Source of the DNA: Diaphorobacter aerolatus
GTDB taxonomy: Bacteria > Pseudomonadota > Gammaproteobacteria > Burkholderiales > Burkholderiaceae_C
NCBI RefSeq assembly: GCF_014489535.1
Contig: NZ_CP060783.1
Span: 868,001-932,000, forward strand
DNA: 64,000 nt
Direction: 5' to 3'
Numbering within the stretch: position 1 is the first letter of the stretch; the number at the start of each line of letters is the position of its first letter. A program made the translations under genes and the position numbers. The notes under the pieces were generated by a model, which worked only from the letters and a program-made list of their open reading frames with translations, ran no database searches and was not told the DNA's origin. Below, in pieces: positions 1 through 9,910 of this stretch.

Positions 1-1779
1 CGAAAGACGATCGATAACGAGCACGGCCGGCTACTGACTCTGACCGGAAAAAAAATTGGCGTCATCACCTACACCAACGCTGCTTGCGACGAAATCAAGC
101 AACGTCTCGAGTTCGACCCTCGAGTCGAGGTCATGACGATCCACGCCTTCTCATGGTCGCTGATCGAGGGATTCAACGCAGACATTCGTCAGTGGGTGGC
201 GAAGAACCTTGAAGAGGAGATCATTGAGCTCGAGGAGCAGCATAGGAAGGGGCGCTCCAACACGAAAGCGGGCATTGAGCGGCTTCGATCCATGGAGAGT
301 AAACGTCGCCGCTTGGCACGTCTGAATTCCATTGTCAAGTTCATCTACAGTCCGACCAGCGACAACCGTACGCGTGACTCTCTGAACCACTCGGAGGTCA
401 TTGCCATGACTGCCACTTTCCTGACCAGCAAGCCTGGACTGAGGCGGATATTGGTCAGCCGGTGTCCGGTGCTGCTCATTGATGAGAGCCAGGACACGAA
501 CAAGTCGCTCATGGATGCGTTCCTGCATTTAGAGGAAGAGTTTCATGGCAGGTTCAGCTTGGGACTTTTTGGCGACATGATGCAACGGATCTACTCTGAC
601 GGGAAAGAGCAACTGGACAAGGCCATCCCGGCCAGGTGGGCCATGCCTCGCAAACGGATGAACCACCGGTGCCCGTCTCGCGTCGTCGAGGTCATCAACA
701 ACATCCGCCACGATGTCGATGGCGAGAAACAAGTGCCCCGCAGCGACGCTGAAAAGGGCGTGGTTCGGGTCTTCATCGCACCCCAGGCAGGCGTCGATCC
801 CTTCGCCATCGAAGCAGCGGTGCGCCAGCGCATGGCGACGATTGCCGACGATCCTGCTTGGGAGAACTCTGACGCGGTAAAGACACTCGCCCTCGAACAT
901 CTAATGTCTGCGCGGCGATTTGGCTTCGTGGGTTTTTTCGAGCCACTTTGGGGCATCGAAAACCTCAGGACGAGTCTGCTCCAGGGCACCGGTGCAGGTC
1001 TTGGATTCTTCATCCGGGATGTGTTGCCGCTGGTCAAGGCGCTTCGTGCAAACGACCGGTTCGGGGCCACTGCTATCATCAAGGCGTCATCGCCGCTCCT
1101 AGATCGTGCCGCGCTTCAAGAAGCTGGATCGAATCAGGTCGCGCAACTCGGCAGAGCCAAGGCAGCGTGCGACGGACTTCTGGCTCTGATCCAGAAACAG
1201 CCGGAGGTTAGTGCGCTAGCGGTGCTTGAGTTTGTTGCGCATACGGGGCTGTTCACCATCCCAGACACGTTGGCTCCGTTCGTTCCTGGTGGCGTGGAAG
1301 CAGCGACCCAAGACAATGCAGCACAGGACGACCTAGAAGATCAGACAGAGGGCCGAGAAGCCGAAGACACTAGCCCTCAGTTGAGCGCATGGAGCAAGGC
1401 GCTTGAAGCCCCACTTAGTCAGATCGAACTTTACGACGTATACGTGCGAGGACAGTCGCAGTTCGGGACGCACCAGGGTGTCAAGGGGCTGGAATTCTCT
1501 CGCGTGCTGGTCGTGATCAATGACGATGAGGCTCGAGGCTTCCTTTTTGCATATGACAAGTTCTTCGGTGCCAAGGAAAAGTCAAAAGCGGATCATGAAA
1601 ACGAGGCCGCTGGTCGAGATAGCAGTTCGGACCGTACACGCCGTTTGTTCTATGTGACCTGCAGCCGAGCAGAGCAAAGCTTGGCCATTGTCTACTACTC
1701 GCCGAATCCCGAGTTGGCCCGCAATGCCATCCTCCAGTATGGTTGGTTCGAACAAGGCGAGGTTGAGCTGATCAATTGA
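1..1779 (+). CDS. UvrD/Rep-type superfamily 1 DNA helicase, 5' end outside the window
   Basis: The reading frame is open from base 1 to the TGA at 1777-1779, so about 592 C-terminal residues are visible and the true start and Walker A motif lie upstream. SF1A helicase motifs appear in order: motif Ia ITYTNAACDEIKQRL (near nt 62-106), motif Ib TIHAFSW (near 136), motif II LLIDESQDTN (near 475), motif III FGDMMQRIY (near 568), motif IV with HRCPSRVVEVI (near 664), motif V GTHQGVKGLEF (near 1468) and motif VI RLFYVTCSRAEQ (near 1642). The family are ATP-driven 3'-5' DNA translocases. The gene converges on a broken integrase next to ssrA, so it is island cargo. GajB of Gabija and other defence helicases share this fold and habitat, but the partner that would show this is not in view. 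The helicase assignment is firm; a defence role is inference. Confidence 0.85.
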   Translation, partial: RKTIDNEHGRLLTLTGKKIGVITYTNAACDEIKQRLEFDPRVEVMTIHAFSWSLIEGFNADIRQWVAKNLEEEIIELEEQHRKGRSNTKAGIERLRSMESKRRRLARLNSIVKFIYSPTSDNRTRDSLNHSEVIAMTATFLTSKPGLRRILVSRCPVLLIDESQDTNKSLMDAFLHLEEEFHGRFSLGLFGDMMQRIYSDGKEQLDKAIPARWAMPRKRMNHRCPSRVVEVINNIRHDVDGEKQVPRSDAEKGVVRVFIAPQAGVDPFAIEAAVRQRMATIADDPAWENSDAVKTLALEHLMSARRFGFVGFFEPLWGIENLRTSLLQGTGAGLGFFIRDVLPLVKALRANDRFGATAIIKASSPLLDRAALQEAGSNQVAQLGRAKAACDGLLALIQKQPEVSALAVLEFVAHTGLFTIPDTLAPFVPGGVEAATQDNAAQDDLEDQTEGREAEDTSPQLSAWSKALEAPLSQIELYDVYVRGQSQFGTHQGVKGLEFSRVLVVINDDEARGFLFAYDKFFGAKEKSKADHENEAAGRDSSSDRTRRLFYVTCSRAEQSLAIVYYSPNPELARNAILQYGWFEQGEVELIN

Positions 1780-2105
1780 AACGACGCATGTCTAGTTGTG
1801 CGTCCATTGCACGGCTGATGCTGTCGCACTCTGAGAGTTCCCTGGGTCCAACTTGGAGGCGTGAATCTCTGCACGGATCAGCGGTGTGGCGTGAGCTCAT
1901 GCGTGGATTTGGATCATGCGACTTTGAGGCCTACTGTTCGGCCTTGAGGGTGCAGATCAACTCGCAGTCCTTGAGCAGCGCCTAGATGTAAACAGGAACA
2001 TGATCGTATGGGTGCCAACACCTATGTCGGAGGTTGACGTCAGCTTTCGGGCACCGGGTTCAATTAAGAGAAAGGCAGCACCCGCTGCAAAGCAGCCCAC
2101 CAAGG
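1780..2105. other. Non-coding or decayed island DNA
   Basis: This 326-base gap lies between the helicase stop and the integrase stop. The short open frames here show no recognisable domain, and I see no strong terminator hairpin, tRNA or repeat. It is probably decayed island DNA. Confidence 0.4.
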
Positions 2106-3030
2106 CTATCCCTTTGCAGCCTCACCCAAACGCAGTTGATCCAAGTAATCAGCCCACTGCTGAACCATTTCAAAGCGCTTCGCCAAGTATTTCGTACGGT
2201 TGTAGCTACGACCGTTGGAGTCCTTCACCATGTGCGCCAGATTTGCCTCAATTGCCAAAGGATCCAGATCCAGCTGATCAACAAGCATGGTGCGCGCACT
2301 TGCGCGGAATCCGTGCCAGCTCTGCTCAGTCCCAAATCCCAGACCATACAACGCGCTTCGCACGGAGTTATCTGACATTGGGCGCTCATGGTCACGCTGT
2401 CCTGGAAAGACGTAAAGACTACGCCCTGTCAGCTTCTGCAAGTCTCGCAGTAACTCCACGGCTTGTGTTGGCATAGGCACTACATGCGGCTCACCGTTGG
2501 CCTTTTCCTCCACCGTTCGCTTCATTTTCGCGCTCGGAATCGTCCATGTGGCAGCATCCAAGTCGAGCTCCGTCCACTCCATCATGCGCAAGTTTCCGGG
2601 GCGCTGATAGAGCATTGGCGCCAGCAACAGCGCTGTACGGACAATCGGGCCACCCTTGTAGGCATACATAGCCCGAAGTAATTCACCAAAACGCTGCGGC
2701 TCAACAATTGCAGGGAAGTTCTTGCCACGATAAGGTAGCAATCGACTTCTCAAGCCTTCGGTGATATCCCGTTGATCATTTCCAGCGGTTGGAAGCCAGT
2801 AACGCCATATTTGACGAACAAGCATCAGACCTCGATCCGCCGTTTCGATAGCACCCCGCTCTTCCACTTTTTTAAGAACGGACAGGAGTTCCATTGGCTC
2901 AATGCTTTCCATTTGTCGATCACCGATCCATGGAAATAAATCTCGTTCAAGCTGGCGTTTGGTACGTTCAGCGTGGCTGGGACTCCATGTCCCACTTGCT
3001 TGGCGTGCCATTCCCATCCCACAACTTTGC
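2106..3030 (-). pseudogene. P4-type tyrosine recombinase (integrase), 5'-truncated and frameshifted
   Basis: About 300 residues match the core-binding and catalytic domains of P4-type integrases: HAERTKRQLERDLFPWIG near the start, the first catalytic Arg in YQRPGNLRMMEW, HGFR, then LAHMV and the tyrosine in SYNRTKYL. The family is normally about 400 residues with an N-terminal arm-binding domain (DUF4102). That domain is missing: in the neighbouring frame the match begins only at EWHAKQV (near 3010), and upstream of it lies the ssrA terminator. The match changes frame between EWHAKQV and GTWSP (near 2990-2996), consistent with one missing base. An in-frame TAG directly precedes the first usable TTG. 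It lies just past the 3' end of ssrA and reads away from it, the standard position for an island integrase. It is probably inactive. Confidence 0.8.
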
Positions 3031-3042
3031 AACTAGCGTTTA

Positions 3043-3083
3043 GGCAAAAAGAAAAGGCGCTCACCGAACTTCAGTGAACGCCT
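3043..3083 (-). terminator. Rho-independent terminator of ssrA
   Basis: On the minus strand a stem AGGCGTTCAC / GTGAGCGCCT (one G-U pair) with a 9-base loop is followed by TTTTCTTTTT. It lies 14 bases past the tmRNA CCA end and separates ssrA from the integrase remnant. Confidence 0.8.
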
Positions 3084-3096
3084 TTAAACGTTATAG

Positions 3097-3475
3097 TGGT
3101 GGAGCTGGCGGGAATTGAACCCGCGTCCGCAAGCCTTCTTCGGGCAGATCTACATGCTTAGTGGTCTGATTTGAATCTCGCCTCCAGAGTCGCGCAGGCA
3201 CACGCTACCGAGGAAACCAGCTCCCTTGGATCTCGCCGCGCATCAAGGAGCCCGATGCGCAGCCAGCTGATGTGAATTCCTTTGCAGCCGGGAGGTATTG
3301 CTACCCCCTTGCCCAGCCCATCAGCGTGCTGTTGCAAAGCTCACCGGTATTTAAGCGGCGAGTGCGAAACGTTCGTCGTTTGCAGTTAGTTTTTTGAATG
3401 GAGATTTACGAGCGTCACTCAAGCTCGACATGCACCACGCCGATTCCGAACCCACGTCGAAACCAGGGCAGCCCC
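3097..3475 (-). ncRNA. ssrA: tmRNA (transfer-messenger RNA)
   Basis: Transcribed from 3475 to 3097. The 5' GGGGCUG pairs with the 3' CAGCUCC before ACCA to form the alanyl acceptor stem, and the 3' T-arm contains GGGTTCAATTCCC. The tag reading frame ends ANDERFALAA followed by TAA (near 3355-3385). This RNA rescues stalled ribosomes with SmpB and marks the nascent peptide for proteolysis. It is encoded as one piece of about 379 nt. Its 3' end is a common attachment site for islands, which fits the integrase remnant immediately downstream. Confidence 0.97.
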
Positions 3476-3484
3476 AAGCGTCAT

Positions 3485-3511
3485 ATTTTAGTCTCAATTG
3501 AGCAATTTCAA
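3485..3511 (-). promoter_or_regulatory. Putative sigma-70 promoter of ssrA, overlapping the gph end
   Basis: Read on the minus strand, TTGAAA (3511-3506) and TAAAAT (3490-3485) are 15 bases apart, and TAAAAT lies 9 bases before the mature tmRNA 5' end. The spacing is slightly short. The -35 box coincides with the last codons of gph in its restored frame, which ends at 3494. Confidence 0.5.
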
Positions 3512-4161
3512 GACCTCGAATGGAGATTCGATCAAGAAATCTGCATTCCAGTCCCGAGGATTTGCTCCGTCCCGAGGTATCCATAGGCTGCGGCGACGGT
3601 GAGCATGCCGGCGGCCTTGCCGGCGACGATGTCTCTTTCGTCGTCGCCGACGTAGATGCACTGCGCCGGGTCGATATTCAAGCGGCGCGCAGCCTCAAGC
3701 AATGGCTCCGGGTGTGGCTTGGAGTGTGGTGTGGTGTCGCCGCTCACGATGGCCCCGGCCGTTGCGAACAACGGCATGCGTTGCACGATGAGTGAGGTGA
3801 ATCGAGTGGCCTTGTTCGTGACCACGCCCCAAGACATATCGCGGGCGACCAGCGCATCTATGAGTTGCTGCACGCCGTCGAACTGGAATGTGCTTTCGTG
3901 GATGCGTGCCTCGTAGTTGCTGAAAAACTCTTCGCGCAGCGCCGGGAATTCCGGATGTTCCGGTGTCATGTCGAAGCCGACCTTGAGCATGCCGCGCGCG
4001 CCCGCGCCGGCCATGGGGCGGTAGGCATCGATGGGCAGCGATGGCATTCCGCGCGCAACGCGCAACAAATCGGCTGCGGCACCAAGATCCGGGGCGCTGT
4101 CTATCAGCGTGCCGTCCAGATCGAACAGAACGGCACGGACGTTTTTCGTCAGTTCACTCAT
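3494..4161 (-). CDS. gph: Phosphoglycolate phosphatase (HAD family), frameshifted near its 3' end
   Basis: HAD-superfamily phosphatase that would dephosphorylate 2-phosphoglycolate. HAD motif I is FDLDGTLIDS (residues about 13-22), motif II includes VVTNK, and motif III/IV is YVGDDERDIVAGKAAGM. The open frame stops at 3532 after GYLGTEQILGTGMQIS, an atypical tail. One extra base near 3555-3563 (an A-run on the coding strand) gives RDWNADFLIESPFEVLKLLN and a stop at 3494-3496, the usual family ending, for 222 residues in total. It starts 9 bases after the ubiG stop, the usual ubiG-gph pair. The frameshift is probably a sequence error; a truncated but folded enzyme is the alternative. Confidence 0.88.
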
Positions 4162-4170
4162 GTCAGGAGA

Positions 4171-4885
4171 TCATTTCTGCAGCGGACGACGGGTGGCGAA
4201 CATGTAGTTCACACTGGTGTCATCGTTGAGCCAATAGCGATTGTTCAGAGGATTGAACTGCAGACCGCGTGTCTGGAGCACGTCCAGACCGGCGGACCGG
4301 CACGCCATGGCGAGTTCGCTCGGGCGAATCATCTTGGCGTACTCGTGCGTCCCTTGGGCAGCATCTTGAGCAGATATTCCGCAGCAACGATGGCAAGCAT
4401 GAAGGCCTTGGGGTTGCGGTTGATCGTCGAGAAAAACACCCAGCCGCCGGGCTTGACCAGCTTGGCGCAGGCTGCAACGACGGAGCCCGGATCGGGAACG
4501 TGTTCCAGCATTTCCATGCAGGTCACCGTGTCGAATGCGCCCGGCTGTTCTTCGGCAAGTGCTTCGACGCTGACTTCGCGGTACTGGATATCGGGCGTCT
4601 CGGCTTCGAGCGCGTGCAATTGCGCGACGCGCAGCGCCTTGGTCGCCAGATCGATGCCCAGCACGTTGGCACCGCGCCGCGCCATGGAGTCGGCCAGAAT
4701 ACCGCCGCCGCAGCCCACGTCCAGCACGCGCTGGCCGCGCAGGGGGAAATCTGGTCGATCCAGTCCAGGCGCAAGGGATTGATCTGGTGCAGAGGGCGAA
4801 ACTCGCTCTCGGCGTCCCACCAGCGATGGGCCAATTCGGAAAACTTGGCCAATTCGGCCGGATCGGCATTCACGGATTCAGTCAT
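4171..4885 (-). CDS. ubiG: Ubiquinone biosynthesis O-methyltransferase, with two frameshifts
   Basis: SAM-dependent methyltransferase for both O-methylation steps of ubiquinone synthesis. The protein is spread over three frames: the start [18 protein letters not shown] through LDWIDQI, then [17 protein letters not shown] (SAM motif I), [10 protein letters not shown] and [12 protein letters not shown], and finally [13 protein letters not shown] to a C-terminus ending ATRRPLQK. One base is missing in the G-run at 4742-4746 and another near 4349-4353. Restoring both gives 238 residues, the normal UbiG size. It is upstream of gph in a likely operon. UbiG is needed for aerobic respiration, so two independent real lesions would be surprising; sequence error is likelier. 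Confidence 0.9.
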
Positions 4886-4952
4886 TCGATGATTTTCTCC
4901 GATTCACAAGCTTCGTTGCGCATCAACATGCTTCTTCGCGGGCCAAGGGCAT

Positions 4953-4979
4953 AAAAAAAGCCCCTCGAGAGGGGCTTTT
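4953..4979 (-). terminator. Terminator after ompA
   Basis: A near-perfect hairpin AAAGCCCCTC-GA-GAGGGGCTTT is flanked by an A-run and a T-run. It lies 18 bases beyond the ompA stop and could also act in the other direction. Confidence 0.85.
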
Positions 4980-4996
4980 CGGTGCAATCGTGAAGA

Positions 4997-5668
4997 TTAC
5001 TTGGCGGCTTGCGTGCCCACCACTTCGATTTCCACGCGACGGTTCTTGGCGCGGCCAGCAGCAGTCTTGTTGTCTGCCACGGGTTGCTTCTCGCCCTTGC
5101 CTTCGGTGTAAACGCGGTTCTTTTCGATGCCCTTGGACACCAGATACGCCTTCACAGCTTCAGCGCGGCGAACCGACAGCTTCTGGTTGTATGCATCGGT
5201 ACCGATGGAGTCGGTGTGACCCACAGCGATGATGACTTCCAGGTTGATGTTCTTGACCTTGGAGACCAGATCATCCAGCTTAGCCTTGCCTTCTGGCTTC
5301 AGCACCGACTTGTCAAAGTCGAAGAATGCGTCAGCTGCATAGGTAACCTTCGAGGAGCTAGCCGATGGGCCAGGTGCCGGAGCAGGAGCTGGAGTCGCGC
5401 CAGGAGCGGGAGCCACATCAGGAGCAGGAGCGGGAGCTACAGCAGCCTTTTGCAGAGCGCCGTCGCAGCCTTCGGCAGCAGTAGCGGGAGTCCAGTTGGC
5501 ATCGCGCCAGCACAGTTCATTGGTACCGTTTTTCCAGACCAACTCACCGGTGCCGTTTTGCCAGTTATCGACGACGTTACCGCCATCAGCTGCCTTGATT
5601 TGAGCGCCAGCAGATGTAGCGAGCACGGCAGAGGCCAACAACATCGCCACTTTGTTCAGTTTCTTCAT
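4997..5668 (-). CDS. ompA: OmpA-family outer membrane protein
   Basis: A 223-residue exported protein. The start at 5668 (MKKLNKVAM) gives a clean signal peptide ending near SAGA. The middle has a flexible Pro/Ala linker (APAPAPDVAPAPG). The C-terminal OmpA-like peptidoglycan-binding domain (about 110-218) carries FFDFDKSVLKPEGKAKL, GHTDSIGTDAYNQKLS and AGRAKNRRVEIEV. The short N-terminal part has Trp and Cys (ELCWRD) but no obvious eight-strand barrel, so this is the small linker type seen in Burkholderiales rather than classical E. coli OmpA. It is divergent from gyrA. Confidence 0.92.
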   Translation of the reverse strand: MKKLNKVAMLLASAVLATSAGAQIKAADGGNVVDNWQNGTGELVWKNGTNELCWRDANWTPATAAEGCDGALQKAAVAPAPAPDVAPAPGATPAPAPAPGPSASSSKVTYAADAFFDFDKSVLKPEGKAKLDDLVSKVKNINLEVIIAVGHTDSIGTDAYNQKLSVRRAEAVKAYLVSKGIEKNRVYTEGKGEKQPVADNKTAAGRAKNRRVEIEVVGTQAAK

Positions 5669-5893
5669 GGTTCTCCTCTTGGGGAAAAAGCCGCAGCCGC
5701 GCTGCGAATCATGGACGTCGTCAGTGACCATCACTAAGAACGTTGGAAACGATTGTGCCATACGTAACATCGTCTGGTCTGCACCTGAGGGTCATGAACG
5801 GTAGGACAAAAGCGCAATACCCGAATATATGTTGCCAGCGCGCAACACGGGGTTGGACCTAAAATGGGTGCTTCCGCAGTCATTCCAGTAGTC

Positions 5894-8593
5894 ATGACCC
5901 AGTTTGCCAAAGAAACTTTGCCCATCAGTCTCGAAGAGGAGATGCGCCGCAGTTATCTCGATTATGCGATGAGCGTGATCGTGGGCCGCGCCCTCCCCGA
6001 CGCACGCGATGGCCTGAAGCCCGTTCATAGGCGAGTTCTGTTCGCCATGCACGAACTCAACAATGACTGGAACCGCCCATATAAGAAGTCGGCCCGCATC
6101 GTCGGCGACGTGATCGGCAAATATCACCCGCATGGCGATAGCGCCGTCTACGACACCATTGTGCGCATGGCCCAGGATTTTTCCCTGCGTCACATGCTGG
6201 TGGATGGACAGGGTAATTTTGGCTCCGTGGACGGCGACAGCGCCGCCGCGATGCGATATACCGAAATCCGCCTGTCGAAAATCGCGCATGAAATGCTCGC
6301 GGATATAGACAAGGAGACTGTCGATTTCGGCCCCAATTACGACGGCAGCGAACAAGAGCCCTTGGTCCTGCCGGCACGGATTCCCAATTTATTGGTCAAT
6401 GGCTCGGCAGGTATTGCCGTGGGCATGGCCACAAATATTCCACCGCATAACCTCAATGAGGTGGTCGATGGCTGTCTGCATTTGCTGCGCAATCCCGAGG
6501 CGAGCCTCGAGGAGCTGATGGAGATTATCCCGGCGCCGGACTTCCCCACCGCAGGCATCATCTACGGCATCAACGGGGTGAAGGAAGGCTATCGCACCGG
6601 ACGCGGCCGCGTGGTGATGCGCGCCAAGTGCCATTTCGAGGACATCGACAAGGGCCAGCGCCAGTCGATCATCGTCGATGAGCTTCCCTACCAGGTCAAC
6701 AAGAAGACGCTACAGGAGCGCATGGCCGAGCTGGTGCACGAGAAGAAGATCGAAGGCATCAGCCATATCCAGGACGAGTCCGACAAATCGGGCATGCGGC
6801 TGGTCATCGAGCTCAAGCGCGGCGAAGTGCCCGAAGTGGTGCTCAACAACCTGTACAAGCAGACCCAGTTGCAGGACACCTTCGGCATGAACATGGTGGC
6901 GCTGGTCGATGGCCAGCCCCGGCTGTGCAATCTGCGCGAACTGATTCAGGTATTCCTGCAGCACCGCCGCGAAGTGGTCACGCGCCGCACCGTGTTCGAA
7001 CTGCGCAAGGCGCGCGACCGTGGCCATGTGCTCGAAGGCCTGGCCGTTGCGCTCGCCAACATCGACGAATTCATCCGCATCATCCGCGAATCGCCCACGC
7101 CGCCGGTCGCCAAGTCCGAGCTGATGGCGCGTTCGTGGGATAGCTCGCTGGTGCGCGAGATGCTTACTCGCACACGCGAAGACGGCGGCATCATCAATGC
7201 CGACGATTACCGCCCCGAAGGTCTGGAGCGCGAGTTCGGCATGCAGGCCGACGGCCTCTATCGCCTCTCCGAGACCCAGGCCCAGGAAATCCTGCAGATG
7301 CGCCTGCAACGCCTGACGGGCCTGGAGCAGGACAAGATCGTTGCCGAGTACAAGGACGTCATGTCGGTCATCGAAGACCTGCTCGACATTCTCGCAAAGC
7401 CTGGACGCGTCTCGATCATCATTGGCGACGAACTAACCGCCGTGAAGACCGAGTTCGGTCAGACCAAGCTCGGCGCGCGCCGCACCGAAGTGGAGCACAG
7501 TGCGCAGGATCTCTCGACCGAAGACCTGATCACGCCGACCGACATGGTGGTGACGCTCTCGCACTCGGGCTACATCAAGAGCCAGCCGCTGTCCGAGTAC
7601 CGCTCGCAAAAGCGCGGCGGTCGCGGCAAGCAGGCGACGGCGACCAAGGAAGACGACTGGATCGACCAGCTCTTCATCGCCAACACGCACGACTACCTGC
7701 TGTGCTTCTCCAACAAGGGCCGCCTGTACTGGCTCAAGGTCTGGGAAGTGCCGTCCGGATCGCGCGGATCGCGTGGCCGCCCGATCGTCAACATGTTCCC
7801 GCTGCAGGACGGCGAGAAGATCAACGTGGTGCTGCCGCTCACCGGCGAATACCGCAGCTTCCCCGCCGATCACTATGTGTTCATGGCCACCAGCATGGGA
7901 ACCGTGAAGAAGACCGCGCTCGACGAATTCAGCAACCCGCGCAAGGCCGGCATCATCGCCGTGGGCCTCGATGAGGGCGACTTCCTGATTGGCGCGGCAC
8001 TCACCGACGGCAAGCACGACGTGATGCTGTTCAGCGACGGCGGCAAGGCGGTTCGCTTCGACGAAAACGATGTGCGTCCGATGGGCCGCAACGCACGCGG
8101 CGTGCGCGGCATGAACATCGACGAGACGCAAAGCGTGATCGCCATGCTCGTGGCCGATGCGGAATCCACGGCCGACGCCATCGAAGGTGGCGAAGCCAAC
8201 ACCAGCGCGCAAAGCGTGCTGACGGCCACCGAGAACGGCTACGGAAAGCGCACGCATATCAGCGAATACACCCGCCACGGTCGCGGCACCAAGGGCATGA
8301 TTGCCATCCAGCAATCCGAGCGCAATGGCAAGGTGGTTGCCGCCACGCTCGTGAACACCGACGATCAGATCATGCTGATCACCGACACCGGTGTGCTGGT
8401 GCGCACGCGCGTCGGCGAGATTCGCGAAATGGGCCGCGCGACCCAGGGCGTGACGCTGATTTCGCTCGATGATGGTGCCAAGTTGGGCGGCCTGCAGCGC
8501 ATTGTCGAAAATGATGCCAACGCGGTGATCGAAGGTGGTGACGCGGACGCGGTTGCCGATGATACCGAAGAAGGCAGCGCTGGCGACGCATGA
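5894..8593 (+). CDS. gyrA: DNA gyrase subunit A
   Basis: An 899-residue type II topoisomerase subunit that, with GyrB, introduces negative supercoils. I chose the start [10 protein letters not shown] at 5894 over an in-frame ATG 30 bases upstream because it matches the family N-terminus. The breakage-reunion domain holds the catalytic tyrosine Y122 in AAMRYTE. The quinolone-resistance region [11 protein letters not shown] has Ser83 and Asp87, the wild-type residues by E. coli numbering. The C-terminal beta-pinwheel includes a GyrA box, [10 protein letters not shown] Glu/Asp-rich tail ends the protein. serC follows after about 105 bases. Confidence 0.98.
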   Translation: MTQFAKETLPISLEEEMRRSYLDYAMSVIVGRALPDARDGLKPVHRRVLFAMHELNNDWNRPYKKSARIVGDVIGKYHPHGDSAVYDTIVRMAQDFSLRHMLVDGQGNFGSVDGDSAAAMRYTEIRLSKIAHEMLADIDKETVDFGPNYDGSEQEPLVLPARIPNLLVNGSAGIAVGMATNIPPHNLNEVVDGCLHLLRNPEASLEELMEIIPAPDFPTAGIIYGINGVKEGYRTGRGRVVMRAKCHFEDIDKGQRQSIIVDELPYQVNKKTLQERMAELVHEKKIEGISHIQDESDKSGMRLVIELKRGEVPEVVLNNLYKQTQLQDTFGMNMVALVDGQPRLCNLRELIQVFLQHRREVVTRRTVFELRKARDRGHVLEGLAVALANIDEFIRIIRESPTPPVAKSELMARSWDSSLVREMLTRTREDGGIINADDYRPEGLEREFGMQADGLYRLSETQAQEILQMRLQRLTGLEQDKIVAEYKDVMSVIEDLLDILAKPGRVSIIIGDELTAVKTEFGQTKLGARRTEVEHSAQDLSTEDLITPTDMVVTLSHSGYIKSQPLSEYRSQKRGGRGKQATATKEDDWIDQLFIANTHDYLLCFSNKGRLYWLKVWEVPSGSRGSRGRPIVNMFPLQDGEKINVVLPLTGEYRSFPADHYVFMATSMGTVKKTALDEFSNPRKAGIIAVGLDEGDFLIGAALTDGKHDVMLFSDGGKAVRFDENDVRPMGRNARGVRGMNIDETQSVIAMLVADAESTADAIEGGEANTSAQSVLTATENGYGKRTHISEYTRHGRGTKGMIAIQQSERNGKVVAATLVNTDDQIMLITDTGVLVRTRVGEIREMGRATQGVTLISLDDGAKLGGLQRIVENDANAVIEGGDADAVADDTEEGSAGDA

Positions 8594-8698
8594 CGTCGTC
8601 TCTGCATTCGCCCGCGCTGCTCAAACAGCCGGGTGGGTGCAGGCTAATCGGCAGACTTGCAGCGATCACGCTGCTTTTTTCTTTTTTCAGGTTGGATG

Positions 8699-9808
8699 AT
8701 GAATCGCCCTTACAACTTTTCTGCCGGACCCGCCGCAATTCCCGAAGAAGTATTGAAAACGGCGGCCTCCGAGATGCTGGACTGGCACGGAAGCGGAATG
8801 AGCGTGATGGAGATGAGCCATCGCGGCAAGGAATTCATCTCGATCTGTGAGAAGGCCGAATCCGATTTTCGCGAACTCATGGCCGTGCCCAAGGAGTTCC
8901 ACATTTTGTTCATGCAGGGCGGCGGACTGGCCGAGAACGCCATCGTTCCATTGAACCTTTCGCGCGGCGCAACGGTTGATTTCGTGGTGTCGGGCTCCTG
9001 GAGCAAGAAGTCGCGCAAGGAAGCCGGTAAATATGCGGCCGAAGTGCACACCGCCGCGTCGGGCGAGGACAGCCAATTCACCACCCTGCCCGATCCCGCC
9101 AGCTGGCAACTGAGCCGCGGCGCGAGCTATCTGCACATCTGCAGCAACGAGACCATCGACGGCGTCGAGTTCCAGCAACTGCCTGACCTCAAGGCGCTCG
9201 GCAGTGACGCGCCCTTGGTGATTGATTTCTCGTCGCACGTCGCTTCGCGCTCCGTGGATTGGTCGAAGGTGGGTCTGGCATTCGGCGGCGCGCAGAAGAA
9301 TCTGGGGCCTGCGGGTCTCACGCTGGTCGTCGTGCGCGATGACCTGCTCGGCCATGCACTGCCCGCGTGCCCAAGCGCGTTTGACTACAAGGTGGTCGCA
9401 GACAACGCATCGATGTTCAACACCCCACCGACGTGGGGCATCTATGTCGCGGGCCTGACGTTCGAGTGGCTCAAGAACCAGCGCGAAGGCGATGCGGTCG
9501 GCATTGCAGCCATGGAACGTCGAAACGTCGCCAAGGCCCAATCGCTCTACGATTTCATCGACGCTTCCGGCTTCTACGTGAATAAGGTCGCGGCCAATTG
9601 CCGCTCGCGCATGAACATTCCGTTCTTCCTGAAAGACGAGTCCCGCAACGACGATTTCCTCGCCGGTGCCAAGGCGCATCAGCTTTTGCAGCTCAAGGGA
9701 CACAAGTCCGTCGGCGGGATGCGCGCCAGCCTCTACAACGCCATGCCGATGGCGGGAGTCGATGCCTTGATCGCATACATGCGAGAATTTGAAAAAAAGC
9801 ATAGCTGA
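8699..9808 (+). CDS. serC: Phosphoserine aminotransferase
   Basis: A 369-residue PLP enzyme that converts 3-phosphohydroxypyruvate to phosphoserine and acts in pyridoxine synthesis. The N-terminus [19 protein letters not shown] is typical, and the PLP lysine is K200 in [11 protein letters not shown]. An ATG directly before the chosen one (8696) is an equal alternative. It opens an amino-acid block, with pheA about 100 bases downstream in the conserved serC-pheA-tyrA-aroA order. Confidence 0.97.
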   Translation: MNRPYNFSAGPAAIPEEVLKTAASEMLDWHGSGMSVMEMSHRGKEFISICEKAESDFRELMAVPKEFHILFMQGGGLAENAIVPLNLSRGATVDFVVSGSWSKKSRKEAGKYAAEVHTAASGEDSQFTTLPDPASWQLSRGASYLHICSNETIDGVEFQQLPDLKALGSDAPLVIDFSSHVASRSVDWSKVGLAFGGAQKNLGPAGLTLVVVRDDLLGHALPACPSAFDYKVVADNASMFNTPPTWGIYVAGLTFEWLKNQREGDAVGIAAMERRNVAKAQSLYDFIDASGFYVNKVAANCRSRMNIPFFLKDESRNDDFLAGAKAHQLLQLKGHKSVGGMRASLYNAMPMAGVDALIAYMREFEKKHS

Positions 9809-9910
9809 TCAAGACGACTGTTTGCGCGCTCCACTGATAGCCGCACAGGCGCAGTTTGCGCACCGCGCGCTGTTCCTGCGAATCCATATTCGAATATCCA
9901 ACCCGCACCA

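Noticed and set aside
2106..3032. An intact 308-residue integrase starting at TTG
   Set aside because: The first residues are not family-like, the preceding codon is a stop, and the upstream match continues in another frame.
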